DNA from: Lentibacillus sp. Marseille-P4043
GTDB lineage: Bacteria > Bacillota > Bacilli > Bacillales > Amphibacillaceae
Direction of reading: 5' to 3'
NCBI RefSeq assembly: GCF_900258515.1
Contig: NZ_LT984884.1
Location: 836,413-886,243, forward strand
Length of the DNA stretch: 49,831 bases
Both the position numbers and the translations under genes were made by a program. This document shows positions 31,757-40,501 of the stretch, piece by piece. The stretch's first letter is position 1; each line of letters opens with the position of its first letter. The notes under the pieces were generated by a model, which was not told the origin of the DNA, did no database searches, and worked only from the letters and a program-made list of their open reading frames with translations.

Positions 31757-32686
31757 ATGAAAAAAACTTTGATTGGTATTGCTTTAATAATTATTATTTT
31801 TGGTGCTACTTTAGTATTTGCAAACAACTCAGGTGAATCGGAAAATGCTAAATCTGATCAACAAATAGAAAGTGAATTAGTTAAAAGTATGAAAGAAACT
31901 AAAAAAGAAAAAGACAAATTAGAACAATTGTTTACAAGAAGTTCAAAAGAATTAATGGACAAAGGATACGGTGAGGTAGGACTAAGTTATTCTAATGAAG
32001 ATCGTATTTTAACCACTCAAGTTAAAGGTAAGGGTTTTTTAGAGTCCAATAAGAGTCAAATTGAAAATATAATATCTAATATTGCAAAAGAGGTAGGTTT
32101 TAATGATTTTGATATAAAGTTTAGGATAGTAGACAGGAACATTTCCCAAAAAAAAGAGGATAAAAAGTTAATGGAGTCAATACATAATATTTCAAATATA
32201 GTGTCGGATGTACTAAAGAATGAGGGATATAATAACCATTCTTATTCAATATCGGTTAAACCGAAGAAAGAAATTATAATTGAAGGAACAAATAATAATT
32301 TTGTAGATAATGCTGAACTTGAAAAACTCATTTCTAATGCTATTTTAACAGAGGAAAATATGAAATTTACAGTTCAATTAACAAAGAAAAGTGAAAGAGA
32401 GATAAGAGATCAGGAATGGCATCCCGTATTTACTGCAATAAGAGAGGAAATAAATAAGAAATTTAAAGAATATAGAGGATTTGCCTTTTCATTCCATCCG
32501 CAACCATTACAAATTATTATCAAAACAAAAATAAATAATAGCTGGTTCGGGAATTCTGATGAAAAGGTTAAGGAAATTGAAAAATACGTAGATAAAATAA
32601 TTGAGTTGAAATTAGAGGAATTATCTATTGAAAAAGTTCCTTATGAAATAAATATAAGGGATGAAAATAATGAGAAAATTAATTAA
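31757..32686 (+). CDS. Exported protein of unknown function with three degenerate repeats
   Basis: I do not recognise the family. The start is ATG 31757, ten bases after AAGGGGGG; an in-frame TTG at 31748 is too close to that site. The product has 309 residues. A signal peptide covers about residues 1-23 (FGATLVFANN). The mature part is lysine- and glutamate-rich and seems to hold three units of helix-strand-strand-helix-strand, beginning near MDKGYGEVGLSYS, LKNEGYNNHSYSISV and KKFKEYRGFAFSFHP. It contains no cysteine and no catalytic motif. Its AT content is higher than its neighbours'. It stands alone, with a terminator after it. Confidence 0.7.
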   Translation: MKKTLIGIALIIIIFGATLVFANNSGESENAKSDQQIESELVKSMKETKKEKDKLEQLFTRSSKELMDKGYGEVGLSYSNEDRILTTQVKGKGFLESNKSQIENIISNIAKEVGFNDFDIKFRIVDRNISQKKEDKKLMESIHNISNIVSDVLKNEGYNNHSYSISVKPKKEIIIEGTNNNFVDNAELEKLISNAILTEENMKFTVQLTKKSEREIRDQEWHPVFTAIREEINKKFKEYRGFAFSFHPQPLQIIIKTKINNSWFGNSDEKVKEIEKYVDKIIELKLEELSIEKVPYEINIRDENNEKIN

Positions 32687-32717
32687 AGGACTGAATAACA
32701 AAACACGGATAAAATGA

Positions 32718-32752
32718 AAAAAACGCTTGGTATAAAAATCCAAGCGTTTTTG
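32718..32752. terminator. Bidirectional terminator after the exported protein gene
   Basis: AAAAACGCTTGG (32719-32730) is matched by CCAAGCGTTTTT (32740-32751). It is suited to both strands and separates the exported protein from the convergent yyaC. Confidence 0.9.
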
Positions 32753-32816
32753 TTTGTTATTTAGTGTGTGTTAATATTGCTGAGTTTTAATATGAAATTC
32801 GAGTTGTTATTTAACA

Positions 32817-32868
32817 TTTTCTCCACGTTTTTCTGAACTAATTACATTGCGAAAAGAGTCTTTTATTA
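32817..32868. repeat. Short repeat module downstream of yyaC
   Basis: TTTTCTCCACGTT, then TGAACTAATTACATTGCGAA, resembles 893-944 beside pdxT. Both lie just past the stop of a minus-strand gene in the same orientation. Confidence 0.5.
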
Positions 32869-32897
32869 CCCCATCGTTTATGAAGCATTGCTAATTA

Positions 32898-33524
32898 TCA
32901 AATATCTGCGGTTGATTGTGGGATTTCTCGTGATGAAAGAATGGCAGGCATTGGTTGGTTGCAGTGTAATTGTTGATCGATCTGGTCTAAAATAGCAACG
33001 ACCTTTTTGGCCATTGCAACGACAATCGACAATCTAGTATTTTGTAAAATAGAATATTCCATAAATCCACTAACATTAACAACACCGGTTATGTGTATGT
33101 CACCGACTGGCGGCAATGGTTTGTTCAATGCTGCTCCAGGCTTTATTGGTCCGATTCCAGTTATTAGTGACCCAACGGAATTGCTTTTTCCTAAACAAGC
33201 ATCTACAGCAATGATATATGGATTTTTATGTTGTTGGTTAATATGTTGGATATAACTATTCAGGTTTGTGGCATGAACCGGTTCATTCAAAGTTCCATAT
33301 ACGGTTATATGTTTTGGTTTTAATTCCGAAAAAAATGTTCCAATAAACGGACCTAATGCATCACCAGTTGAACGATCTGTTCCGATACAAACGACGACAT
33401 ACTCAAATGGAAGTTCTGGGAGCCATGAGGTAATTTTTTCACACATTGTCTCAAGTAAATCAGGGTCTGTATATGCCATTCTAAAATCCTCATTTTTTCT
33501 TGCAAAGCGCTTTTTTAGATTCAT
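32898..33524 (-). CDS. yyaC: Spore protease YyaC (DUF1256)
   Basis: The 208-residue protein belongs to DUF1256, a family related to the germination protease Gpr and made during sporulation. The recognisable core is VVCIGTDRSTGDALGPFIG, YIIAVDACLG and GPIKPGAALNKPLPPVGD. The start is ATG 33524 after GGAGGA. It is transcribed opposite to its neighbours, in the same neighbourhood as in B. subtilis (between spo0J and yyaF/ychF). Its catalytic chemistry has not been shown. Confidence 0.93.
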   Translation of the reverse strand: MNLKKRFARKNEDFRMAYTDPDLLETMCEKITSWLPELPFEYVVVCIGTDRSTGDALGPFIGTFFSELKPKHITVYGTLNEPVHATNLNSYIQHINQQHKNPYIIAVDACLGKSNSVGSLITGIGPIKPGAALNKPLPPVGDIHITGVVNVSGFMEYSILQNTRLSIVVAMAKKVVAILDQIDQQLHCNQPMPAILSSREIPQSTADI

Positions 33525-33613
33525 AGCTTATCCTCCACAAACATATTGGTATTAGTATACGGATTAAAAGTTTGAAGTATACATACACACTACAATTTAT
33601 TGGAGGAAATCGA

Positions 33614-34624
33614 ATGCTCAGAGCTGGACTTAAATGGATGTTTTTAATTATTGGAACAACAATTGGTGCTGGATATGCATCTGGAAGGGAATTGTGGCAA
33701 TTTTTTGGACATGAAAGTGGACTTGCTATTGTCTTGTTTGCAGTGTTTTTTTCGATGTCGTGCTTTGTGATATTGAATTTAAGTCATGAGCGGAAGTCAA
33801 CTGATTATTTGCCAATACTTCGCGATATTGTTGGAAGTAAACTGACAGGTGTTTACGATGTCATGATTTTTTTGTATTTGTTTACGACAACTGTTGTGAT
33901 GATTGCTGGAAGTGGGGCAACAGGACAGGCGTTTAATTTTTCTTATTGGTGGGGTGTCTTATTCATTGTAATTGCGCTTATTCTTTTATTCTTAAAAGAT
34001 ATAAGTGGTATTTTATCAATTAATCAAATTATCTTACCGCTTTTACTTGGTGGTCTGCTATATATATTATTCTTATTTACATTTGACCAGGACTTAGCGC
34101 TCTTCTCACATTGGCATGAACAGCGAAATTGGACAGCTGCTTTCCCATTTACAGCTTTAAATATCCTTCCATTAATTGCAGTATTGGGTGCGATCGGTAA
34201 CAAGGTTCGCACAAAAGGGGAAATATGGATCGCATGCATTGGTAGCGGTCTAATCTTAGGAGTTATTTCGTATGTATATAATAATAGTTTAATACAAATC
34301 GCTGATGAGCTTCTTTTATATGAAATTCCGTTGTTTGCTATTTTAAAACACTATCCATTCGGAATGCTCATATTCATGTCAATTTTGCTTTGGTTTGCTA
34401 TTTTTACGACAGCAGCTTCAGGAGTATTGGGAATAGTTACTAGGCTGCAGAGCTATTTAAGTATTCCGTTATGGCTGTTAGTATTATTAATTTTAATTGT
34501 CATGGTTCCGTTAACGACGTTGGGTTTTTCTACATTAATTACGTATATTTACCCAATTTATGGACTGCTTAACTTGTATGTTTTAACCCGACTTTTATTG
34601 TATCCAATGTGGAAAAATAGATAA
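33614..34624 (+). CDS. YkvI-like membrane protein
   Basis: A 336-residue protein with about ten membrane helices, similar to B. subtilis YkvI, which is thought to have a LeuT-like transporter fold. TGGAGGA lies directly upstream of ATG 33614; an in-frame ATG at 33572 lacks a ribosome site. The N-terminus WMFLIIGTTIGAGYASGREL has the unwound GxGxxSG-type motif of the fold. The substrate is unknown. It is divergent from yyaC and followed by an MscS-type channel gene. Confidence 0.85.
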   Translation: MLRAGLKWMFLIIGTTIGAGYASGRELWQFFGHESGLAIVLFAVFFSMSCFVILNLSHERKSTDYLPILRDIVGSKLTGVYDVMIFLYLFTTTVVMIAGSGATGQAFNFSYWWGVLFIVIALILLFLKDISGILSINQIILPLLLGGLLYILFLFTFDQDLALFSHWHEQRNWTAAFPFTALNILPLIAVLGAIGNKVRTKGEIWIACIGSGLILGVISYVYNNSLIQIADELLLYEIPLFAILKHYPFGMLIFMSILLWFAIFTTAASGVLGIVTRLQSYLSIPLWLLVLLILIVMVPLTTLGFSTLITYIYPIYGLLNLYVLTRLLLYPMWKNR

Positions 34625-34741
34625 TAGGTCGTGATGCTCATGAGTTTGCTTCTCTCTTTCAAAATGGCGTATATTGTTGTAAACTTTATTCATATATGGA
34701 AAGGTATCCATTACGAATTCATTAGTTTTGGAGGTCTTAAT

Positions 34742-35647
34742 TTGGATGAAGTTAACAAACTTTGGGAGTATTTAACGGGTCCGAAGCTATGGCTAACGAT
34801 CGCAGAAGGCTTTATTAAGATTGTCCTTATTATTGTGTTGGCTATGTTAGTTGTTCGGGTCGGGAAAAATGTTATTGAGCGATTATTTAAGAACAAACAA
34901 CGTGGTCCGTTTAGAATAACAGAACGAAGAGAAACAACACTAAAAAAATTAGTTCAAAATACGCTGACATATACGGTTTATTTTGCTGCCCTAATTATGC
35001 TACTTGATAATGTGTTTGGGTTTAAAGTAGGAGCACTATTAGCTGGTGCTGGAGTAGCAGGTTTAGCAATTGGGTTTGGTGCGCAAAACCTAGTCCGTGA
35101 TATTATTTCTGGATTTTTTATTATCTTTGAAGATCAATTTTCTGTGGGCGATTATATTAATACCTCAAATGTAGAAGGTACAGTAGAGGAAATAGGAATA
35201 CGAACAACGAAAATTATGAGTTGGACGGGTGAACAACATGTAATTCCAAATGGAAACGTGACACAGGTTACCAATTACTCTGTCCATAACGGTCTAGCTG
35301 TTGTAGATATTAACGTTCCCTATGAAAGTGATATAACTGCTGCTGAAAAAATTATTGAAGAAATGGCAATGGAATTACCTGATAAATATGAAGAGATAGT
35401 TGGTACTCCAGAAATCATTGGTGTGCAGACGTTAGAATTATCCCATTTTGTGATTCGTGTTATTGCTGAGACGTTACCAGTATATCAATGGGCAGGGGCT
35501 CGAATCATCCGAAAAGAGGTAAAAGAACGGCTTTATAAAGAGGGTATTGAAATTCCTTCACCAAGATTAGTTATGTATTCACGAAATGAAACACCGGCTG
35601 CAATAGAAGCAGAGGGAGAAATGAGACGGGATCAAGAGACAAATTAG
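34742..35647 (+). CDS. Small-conductance mechanosensitive channel (MscS family)
   Basis: Opens under membrane tension to release solutes after osmotic downshift. I prefer TTG 34742, because GGAGGT lies six bases before it; an in-frame start at 34631 would add 37 untypical residues. The product has about 301 residues and three membrane helices. The pore helix is VGALLAGAGVAGLAIGFGAQ and then NLVRDIISGFF, the MscS signature. The beta domain has DQFSVGDYI, and the C-terminal alpha/beta domain follows. It is closest in form to B. subtilis YkuT. Confidence 0.9.
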   Translation: MDEVNKLWEYLTGPKLWLTIAEGFIKIVLIIVLAMLVVRVGKNVIERLFKNKQRGPFRITERRETTLKKLVQNTLTYTVYFAALIMLLDNVFGFKVGALLAGAGVAGLAIGFGAQNLVRDIISGFFIIFEDQFSVGDYINTSNVEGTVEEIGIRTTKIMSWTGEQHVIPNGNVTQVTNYSVHNGLAVVDINVPYESDITAAEKIIEEMAMELPDKYEEIVGTPEIIGVQTLELSHFVIRVIAETLPVYQWAGARIIRKEVKERLYKEGIEIPSPRLVMYSRNETPAAIEAEGEMRRDQETN

Positions 35648-35664
35648 AAAGAAGGTTTGATCGT

Positions 35665-35862
35665 ATGGTAGATAAGGAGTTTGCTTTGCATGATATTGTG
35701 CAAATGAAGAAACAACATCCATGTGGGGAAAACCGCTGGAAGATTATTCGGATGGGTATGGACATTCGGATAAAGTGTTTAGGCTGTGATCATAGTGTGC
35801 TTATCCCTCGCAAGCAGTTTTCTAAGAAACTCAAAAAGGTACTTGAAAAGGCTGAAGAATAA
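35665..35862 (+). CDS. DUF951 family protein (YyzM-like)
   Basis: A 65-residue protein of family DUF951. The family core is DIVQMKKQHPCGENRWKIIR, then MDIRIKCLGCDHSVLIPR. The cysteines in HPCG and CLGC may bind metal. It starts 17 bp after the MscS gene and precedes ychF, a conserved place in Bacilli. The function is unknown. Confidence 0.9.
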   Translation: MVDKEFALHDIVQMKKQHPCGENRWKIIRMGMDIRIKCLGCDHSVLIPRKQFSKKLKKVLEKAEE

Positions 35863-35968
35863 ATCTGTAAAAGTGCGTTTGAATAACCTCTAAAATTAAT
35901 TTTTTCGCTTAAAAGTTTAACTTTGTGTCGTAGTTAAGATTGGAAAACGGAAATTTCGTCTAACTATT

Positions 35969-36003
35969 AGCAAAAATGGGCATCTCAGAATGCTTATTTT
36001 TGC
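35969..36003 (+). terminator. Terminator after the DUF951 gene
   Basis: AGCAAAAATGGGCAT is matched by ATGCTTATTTTTGCT, an imperfect stem ending in a T-rich arm before the ychF promoter. Confidence 0.6.
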
Positions 36004-36014
36004 TTTTTCATTAC

Positions 36015-36042
36015 TTGTCAAAATACGTGCTTGTATTATAAT
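36015..36042 (+). promoter_or_regulatory. Promoter of ychF
   Basis: TTGTCA (36015-36020) and TATAAT (36037-36042) are 16 bp apart, 49 bp before the ychF start. Confidence 0.7.
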
Positions 36043-36091
36043 TGGTATGGAACGCGTTCATTGAATGGAATCCTTAAGGAGTGAAAGTTGA

Positions 36092-37192
36092 ATGTCATTA
36101 ACAGCAGGAATTGTCGGACTTCCAAACGTAGGTAAATCTACGTTATTTAATGCAATTACACAAGCGGGTGCAGAAGCGGCGAATTACCCATTTGCAACGA
36201 TTGACCCGAACGTAGGGATTGTAGAAGTTCCAGACGATCGTTTGAATAAATTAACAGAATTAGTAAATCCGAAAAAAACAGTACCAACAGCATTTGAATT
36301 TACCGATATTGCCGGTATTGTGAAAGGCGCAAGTAAAGGGGAAGGATTGGGGAACCAATTTTTATCCCACATTCGCCAAGTTGATGCAATTTGCCAAGTT
36401 GTTCGTTGTTTTGAAGATGAGAACATTACCCATGTATCTGGCAAGGTGGATCCAATTTCTGATATTGAAATTATTAACTTGGAATTAATTTTAGCGGACT
36501 TAGAAACAGTCAACAAACGCTATCAACGAGTGGAGAAACTAGCAAGACAAAAGGATAAGGAAGCTGTACTTGAGTATGATGTGCTTACTAAATTAAAAGC
36601 GGGTTTTGAGGAAGAAAAACCTGCACGCGCATTGGAACTTACGGAGGATCAGTGGAAAATTGTAAAAGGCCTACATTTGCTGACAAGCAAGCCAACTTTA
36701 TATGTAGCAAACGTCAGTGAAGATGAAGTTGCCGATACGGATGGAAATGAGTATGTCCAAAAGGTTAGAGATTATGCTGCCGAAGAAGGTGCAGAAGTAA
36801 TCGTTGTTTGTGCAAAAATTGAAGAGGAAATTTCTGAGCTAGATCAGGATGAGAAAGAAATGTTCCTTGAAGATTTGGGGATTACGGAATCAGGTCTGGA
36901 CAAGCTCATTAAAGCTTCCTACAGCTTATTAGGTTTAGCAACTTATTTTACTGCAGGCGAGCAGGAAGTGAAAGCATGGACATTCCGTAAAGGCATAAAA
37001 GCACCACAAGCAGCAGGAATCATCCACACAGACTTTGAACGTGGGTTTATTCGTGCGGAAACCGTATCATATGGTGACCTTATGGATGCTGGTTCCATGG
37101 CACATGCACGTGAAAACGGGAATGTTCGCTTGGAAGGCAAGGAGTATTTGGTGCAAGATGGGGATGTTATTCACTTCCGGTTTAATGTGTAA
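36092..37192 (+). CDS. ychF: Redox-regulated ATPase YchF (YyaF/Ola1 family)
   Basis: Obg-related P-loop NTPase that prefers ATP and binds ribosomes. The product has 366 residues. G1 is GLPNVGKSTLFNAIT, G3 is DIAGIVKGASKGEGLGNQFL, and the NVSE motif stands in the place of NKxD. The coiled-coil and TGS domain (FRKGIKAPQAAGIIHTDF) are complete. AAGGAGTG precedes the ATG. It lies upstream of rpsF as in B. subtilis. Confidence 0.97.
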   Translation: MSLTAGIVGLPNVGKSTLFNAITQAGAEAANYPFATIDPNVGIVEVPDDRLNKLTELVNPKKTVPTAFEFTDIAGIVKGASKGEGLGNQFLSHIRQVDAICQVVRCFEDENITHVSGKVDPISDIEIINLELILADLETVNKRYQRVEKLARQKDKEAVLEYDVLTKLKAGFEEEKPARALELTEDQWKIVKGLHLLTSKPTLYVANVSEDEVADTDGNEYVQKVRDYAAEEGAEVIVVCAKIEEEISELDQDEKEMFLEDLGITESGLDKLIKASYSLLGLATYFTAGEQEVKAWTFRKGIKAPQAAGIIHTDFERGFIRAETVSYGDLMDAGSMAHARENGNVRLEGKEYLVQDGDVIHFRFNV

Positions 37193-37271
37193 TTAAAAGT
37201 GGCAGCTACTATTTAGTTATGGGGATATTGTCATAAAGGTTATAACGTATAATTTGGATTCTCTCGAAAAG

Positions 37272-37300
37272 TTGTTTTTTCATAGAAAGTTTGGTATAAT
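37272..37300 (+). promoter_or_regulatory. Promoter of the rpsF-ssb-rpsR operon
   Basis: TTGTTT (37272-37277) and TATAAT (37295-37300) are 17 bp apart. The leader to the rpsF start is about 115 bases, long enough for the S6:S18 autoregulatory motif known in other bacteria, but I could not place that structure with confidence. Confidence 0.7.
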
Positions 37301-37418
37301 ACACTATTGTGAGTAATTACTAACGATTACTCCTTGCTCTTATTGAGGAAAGTACATGCATCAATGTCTGTGCTTAACAATAAATAGGGGCCGCTAAGAC
37401 CAAAAGGAGGTGTAACGG

Positions 37419-37709
37419 ATGACTAAATATGAAATCATGTACATCATCCGCCCAGACATAGAAGAGGAAGCGCAAACAGCTTTGATTGAGCGTTTCAACA
37501 AAATTCTAACTGATAATGGCGCGGAGATTGCAAAAGTTGATGAAAAGGGCAAAAAACGCCTTGCATACGAAATCAATGATTACCGTGATGGATATTATGT
37601 AGTGATTAATTTCTCTGGTGATGAAACTGCAATTAATGAGTTCGATCGTCAAGCGAAATTCACAGATGATATTATTCGTCATATGGCAATTCGAGAAGAA
37701 GATCAATAA
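37419..37709 (+). CDS. rpsF: 30S ribosomal protein S6
   Basis: A 96-residue small-subunit protein, [13 protein letters not shown] at the N-terminus and the typical [20 protein letters not shown] in the middle. It pairs with S18 on the platform of the subunit. AAAGGAGG precedes the ATG. It is the first gene of rpsF-ssb-rpsR. Confidence 0.97.
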   Translation: MTKYEIMYIIRPDIEEEAQTALIERFNKILTDNGAEIAKVDEKGKKRLAYEINDYRDGYYVVINFSGDETAINEFDRQAKFTDDIIRHMAIREEDQ

Positions 37710-37724
37710 TAAGGGGTGGTTCTG

Positions 37725-38195
37725 ATGTTGAATCGTGTCGTACTTGTCGGCAGATTAACGAAGGATCCAGATTTGCGTTATACGCCAAACGGAGTGGCAG
37801 TAGCCAATTTCACGTTAGCTGTTAATCGACCATTTTCCAATCAACAAGGAAACCGTGAAGCGGATTTCATTAATTGTGTTGTATGGCGTAGACCAGCTGA
37901 GAATCTTGCCAACTATATGAAAAAAGGTAGTATGGTAGGTGTAGACGGTCGTGTTCAAACACGTACATTTGAAGGACAAGATGGAAAAACAGTTTTTGTT
38001 ACAGAAATTGTAGCAGATAGTGTACAATTTTTAGAATCAAAAGGATCTTCTCAGAATAAAGGTCAAGGAGCACCTAGCTTCCAACCTAATCAAAATCAAA
38101 ATCAGAACCAACAGAATCAAAACCAAAACCAAGGGAACCCATTTGGTAATAGTGGAGAACCCATCGATATATCAGACGATGATTTACCATTTTAG
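37725..38195 (+). CDS. ssb: Single-stranded DNA-binding protein SSB
   Basis: Essential ssDNA-binding protein. I chose ATG 37725 ([12 protein letters not shown]); the upstream GTG at 37716 lies inside the ribosome site AAGGGGTGG. The product has 156 residues. The OB fold covers about residues 1-105, the linker is rich in glutamine and asparagine, and the acidic tip is DISDDDLPF, which binds partner proteins. A 36-bp piece of this gene reappears, decayed, at 39320. Confidence 0.97.
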   Translation: MLNRVVLVGRLTKDPDLRYTPNGVAVANFTLAVNRPFSNQQGNREADFINCVVWRRPAENLANYMKKGSMVGVDGRVQTRTFEGQDGKTVFVTEIVADSVQFLESKGSSQNKGQGAPSFQPNQNQNQNQQNQNQNQGNPFGNSGEPIDISDDDLPF

Positions 38196-38215
38196 ACAAG
38201 TAAGGAGGGGTATTT

Positions 38216-38446
38216 ATGGCAGCTCGTCGCGGACGTGCAAAACGTCGTAAAGTGTGTTATTTCACAGCGAACGGAATTACACACATCGACTACAAAGATG
38301 TTGATTTACTAAGACGTTTCATCTCAGAGCGTGGAAAAATTCTTCCTCGTCGTGTCACAGGAACATCTGCAAAATATCAACGTAAATTAACTAGAGCAAT
38401 CAAACGTGCTCGTGTAATGGCATTATTGCCTTATGTATCAGAGTAA
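38216..38446 (+). CDS. rpsR: 30S ribosomal protein S18
   Basis: A 76-residue basic protein starting [16 protein letters not shown], with [20 protein letters not shown] as the family core. It partners with S6. AAGGAGGGG precedes the ATG. The 3' end and the terminator are duplicated in decayed form at 40769-40840. Confidence 0.97.
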   Translation: MAARRGRAKRRKVCYFTANGITHIDYKDVDLLRRFISERGKILPRRVTGTSAKYQRKLTRAIKRARVMALLPYVSE

Positions 38447-38456
38447 ATAATAGGAA

Positions 38457-38504
38457 GAGCCATTCACTAGTATACATCTACTAGCGAAATGGCTCTTTTA
38501 GTTT
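38457..38504 (+). terminator. Terminator of the rpsF operon
   Basis: GAGCCATT pairs with AATGGCTC, with an inner CTAGTA/TACTAG stem, followed by TTTTAGTTTT. The sequence reappears at 40795-40835 with substitutions in both arms (GGCCAATTC/GTTAATTC). Confidence 0.85.
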
Positions 38505-38522
38505 TACCCCTAAAAAGTCACA

Positions 38523-39053
38523 TTACACCTTAGACATCTCCACATATTCATCAAAGTCCAATACCTCAATAACATCCGACCAATGCAGAACTGTTCCGAC
38601 AAAGTCCCTAATGTCCAGTCCTTTCATTTCATATGTTTCATCAGTATTGACTGTGCCTGTTGCATCTTCAATGAATGTAACTTTATATCCACGGTCAAAT
38701 GCTGAAATGGCAGTAAACATACAGCAAAATTCTGTATTGAAGCCTGTAATAAATAGATGATCTACATTTGAATTCTGTAATATGGTTGCTAGTTCTGTAT
38801 TAAAGAAGGAGCTTGGTGTATTTTTCTCCAATGTATAGTCTGCGTAATTTTTTAATGAATAATGAAGTTCTGAGCCTTTAGATCCTTTGTATAATGGGCT
38901 TTCTTCCACATTATCAATATGCATCATGAAAATAACAGGGCTTCCATCATTTTTAAATTCTTTTATAATGGTTTCCATCCGTGCTAGTTCATTTTGGAAA
39001 TCACCTTGATAAACGATACCATTCTGAACATCAATAACTAATAATGCCTTCAT
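38523..39053 (-). CDS. Isochorismatase-family cysteine hydrolase
   Basis: A 176-residue alpha/beta hydrolase of the isochorismatase/nicotinamidase superfamily. The likely triad is Asp8 (LLVIDVQNG), Lys77 (TLEKNTPSSFF) and Cys110 (GFNTEFCCMFTA). It lacks the metal-site pattern of nicotinamidases, so the substrate cannot be named. It is a single gene, opposite to rpsR, and lies inside the duplicated segment between the two copies of the rpsR tail. Confidence 0.88.
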   Translation of the reverse strand: MKALLVIDVQNGIVYQGDFQNELARMETIIKEFKNDGSPVIFMMHIDNVEESPLYKGSKGSELHYSLKNYADYTLEKNTPSSFFNTELATILQNSNVDHLFITGFNTEFCCMFTAISAFDRGYKVTFIEDATGTVNTDETYEMKGLDIRDFVGTVLHWSDVIEVLDFDEYVEMSKV

Positions 39054-39143
39054 TTAGTCCACCTACTTTATATTATGGTATATTTACACTTCTATATATT
39101 CAAAGTGTTCTCCTGCATAGTAGATGAATTTTGTTTAACCTTT

Positions 39144-39212
39144 AAAATAATCACAATAGTTTCTCTTGCTCTCTATGTAAAATACGATTACCTAACTTTT
39201 TAGCTTCTTTAG
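39144..39212 (-). pseudogene. Remnant of the modC 3' end
   Basis: About 69 bp closely matches 40995-41063 (AAATAATCACAATAG, then TATGTAAAATACGATTACCTA), including the modC stop codon. The rest of the gene is absent. Same strand and orientation as intact modC, 1.85 kb away. Confidence 0.85.
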
Positions 39213-39279
39213 CAGCTTATATACATGCTTCTTTACAGGATTATGTTGGCGACTGTGCGAAGGCCCACTCTTACTCGGG

Positions 39280-39316
39280 CTTCCTTCCAATGGGACGGAG
39301 AGGCATCGGTGAGACC
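39280..39316 (-). repeat. Relic of a GC-rich hairpin repeat
   Basis: ATGGGACGGAGAGGCATCGG and then TGAGACC resembles the GGCCTAGGTGAGACC subtype of copies 2 and 8. It lies between the modC and ssb remnants. No complete stem remains. Confidence 0.4.
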
Positions 39317-39319
39317 TTG

Positions 39320-39357
39320 AAAACAGTTTTTGTTACAGAAATTGTAACAGGTATTCT
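39320..39357 (+). pseudogene. Remnant of ssb
   Basis: AAAACAGTTTTTGTTACAGA and then AATTGTA are identical to 27 bases of ssb (about 37985-38011). Similarity fades within the next ten bases. The remaining ssb sequence is missing. It is in the same orientation as ssb. Confidence 0.75.
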
Positions 39358-39583
39358 TAGAATTGGTTTGAAGTTTTTCAAATACCGTTTTATAACCTAA
39401 TTAATTCATGTTAACGTATAACTGAATTAAACAGCCAAATCAGTTTACTTAATGCTGCTTTATTTGTATATTTAGGATTTTATGTATTAAAACTAACCAA
39501 AATACAGGTAATCGTCAGTAAATGTTAAACTATGGAGAGAGAAATTAGTTATATTAAACGTGCCTGTAAACATACGAGAGAAA

Positions 39584-39607
39584 TCCGCCGGTAGCCCCAG
39601 CGGATCC
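39584..39607 (-). terminator. Candidate terminator of the exported protein gene
   Basis: On the minus strand, ATCCGC and GCGGAT form a short GC-rich hairpin followed by TTCTCTC. It is just past the stop of the gene at 39612. The T-tract is weak. Confidence 0.4.
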
Positions 39608-39611
39608 TTAT

Positions 39612-40283
39612 TTATCCGTTATATAAAGAATAAGTATAGTTTAGCTCAATATATTTACGATAATAATTTGTTGATCCTGAAGATCCACCAATTGAAAATC
39701 CTGCTGCTTCCCAACCTGCTGAAAAGTCTTGGGTTGTAGCAATTTGAATAGTAGCATCTCCTAATACTTGAAGTCTAGTTGTTGGGAATTTGCCTCCATT
39801 ATCTAAAGGCAAAGAATCTGCTGAAGCATTTTCTATTGTATGATTACCTGAGCCTGTAAACCATTGCGTATTATATACCTTGTTTATTTGTCTAAAAGAG
39901 CCATAAGAATAAATTTCAACACGTGCTCGCAACCTTGTTTCTAAACCATTATCATTTCTTGTTCTACTAACATTTTTTAAATAGGTATTGCCACTAGCAA
40001 GAGTACCAATTTCGCTTAATGGTTCATCTTCAACCTTAAAAACATCTACTAGTTCATCAGTTTCATTGTCGTAGATATTAATTTTACCTACTAAACCATC
40101 AATACTTTTTTCAATATATACTTCAGATTCAGAATAGGGGATATTAAATTCAATTCCTTTAATATGTTCTTTGAAAAACTCTCCGTCTTCATCTGTGGCT
40201 GCACTAGCAGTAAAACCAGGAACAATAATTGCTACACCTAATGTTAGTGCACAAACAACTAAAAATTTCTTTAACCTTTCGAT
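39612..40283 (-). CDS. Exported protein of unknown function, apparent ATC start
   Basis: I do not recognise the family. The open frame runs back from the stop through a clear signal peptide (ERLKKFLVVCALTLG, then AIIVPGFTASAA) to codon ATC at 40283, eight bases after a perfect AGGAGG (40292-40297). No ATG, GTG or TTG occurs between that site and the middle of the protein (TTG 39932). It is therefore read from a rare ATC start, or an ATG was lost by one substitution. The product would have 223 residues. It has a predicted beta-rich mature region with many Thr, Asn, Gly and Ser, no cysteine after the signal peptide, and ends YTYSLYNG. It is divergent from the small gene at 40502. Confidence 0.7.
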   Translation of the reverse strand: MERLKKFLVVCALTLGVAIIVPGFTASAATDEDGEFFKEHIKGIEFNIPYSESEVYIEKSIDGLVGKINIYDNETDELVDVFKVEDEPLSEIGTLASGNTYLKNVSRTRNDNGLETRLRARVEIYSYGSFRQINKVYNTQWFTGSGNHTIENASADSLPLDNGGKFPTTRLQVLGDATIQIATTQDFSAGWEAAGFSIGGSSGSTNYYRKYIELNYTYSLYNG

Positions 40284-40456
40284 AAATAAAACCTCCTAAT
40301 TATTTGGTAAATTTAATTTCACCATTATTATCTGATACTTATAATAGAATTGCAATGATTTTTTAGACAATTGAGATAATAAACCTATTTAATATATGGT
40401 TCAAAGTATTCACACTTGTATGGAAATCAGGAATATATGCTCATAGTGAATTGTGA

Positions 40457-40462
40457 TATAAT
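40457..40462 (+). promoter_or_regulatory. Candidate -10 of the small membrane-protein gene
   Basis: A perfect TATAAT hexamer lies 40 bp before TTG 40502. I found no convincing -35 element. Confidence 0.4.
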
Positions 40463-40501
40463 ATTAATAACTAATAGAGTGAAGGGAGAGTCAAGGTAAT
40501 T

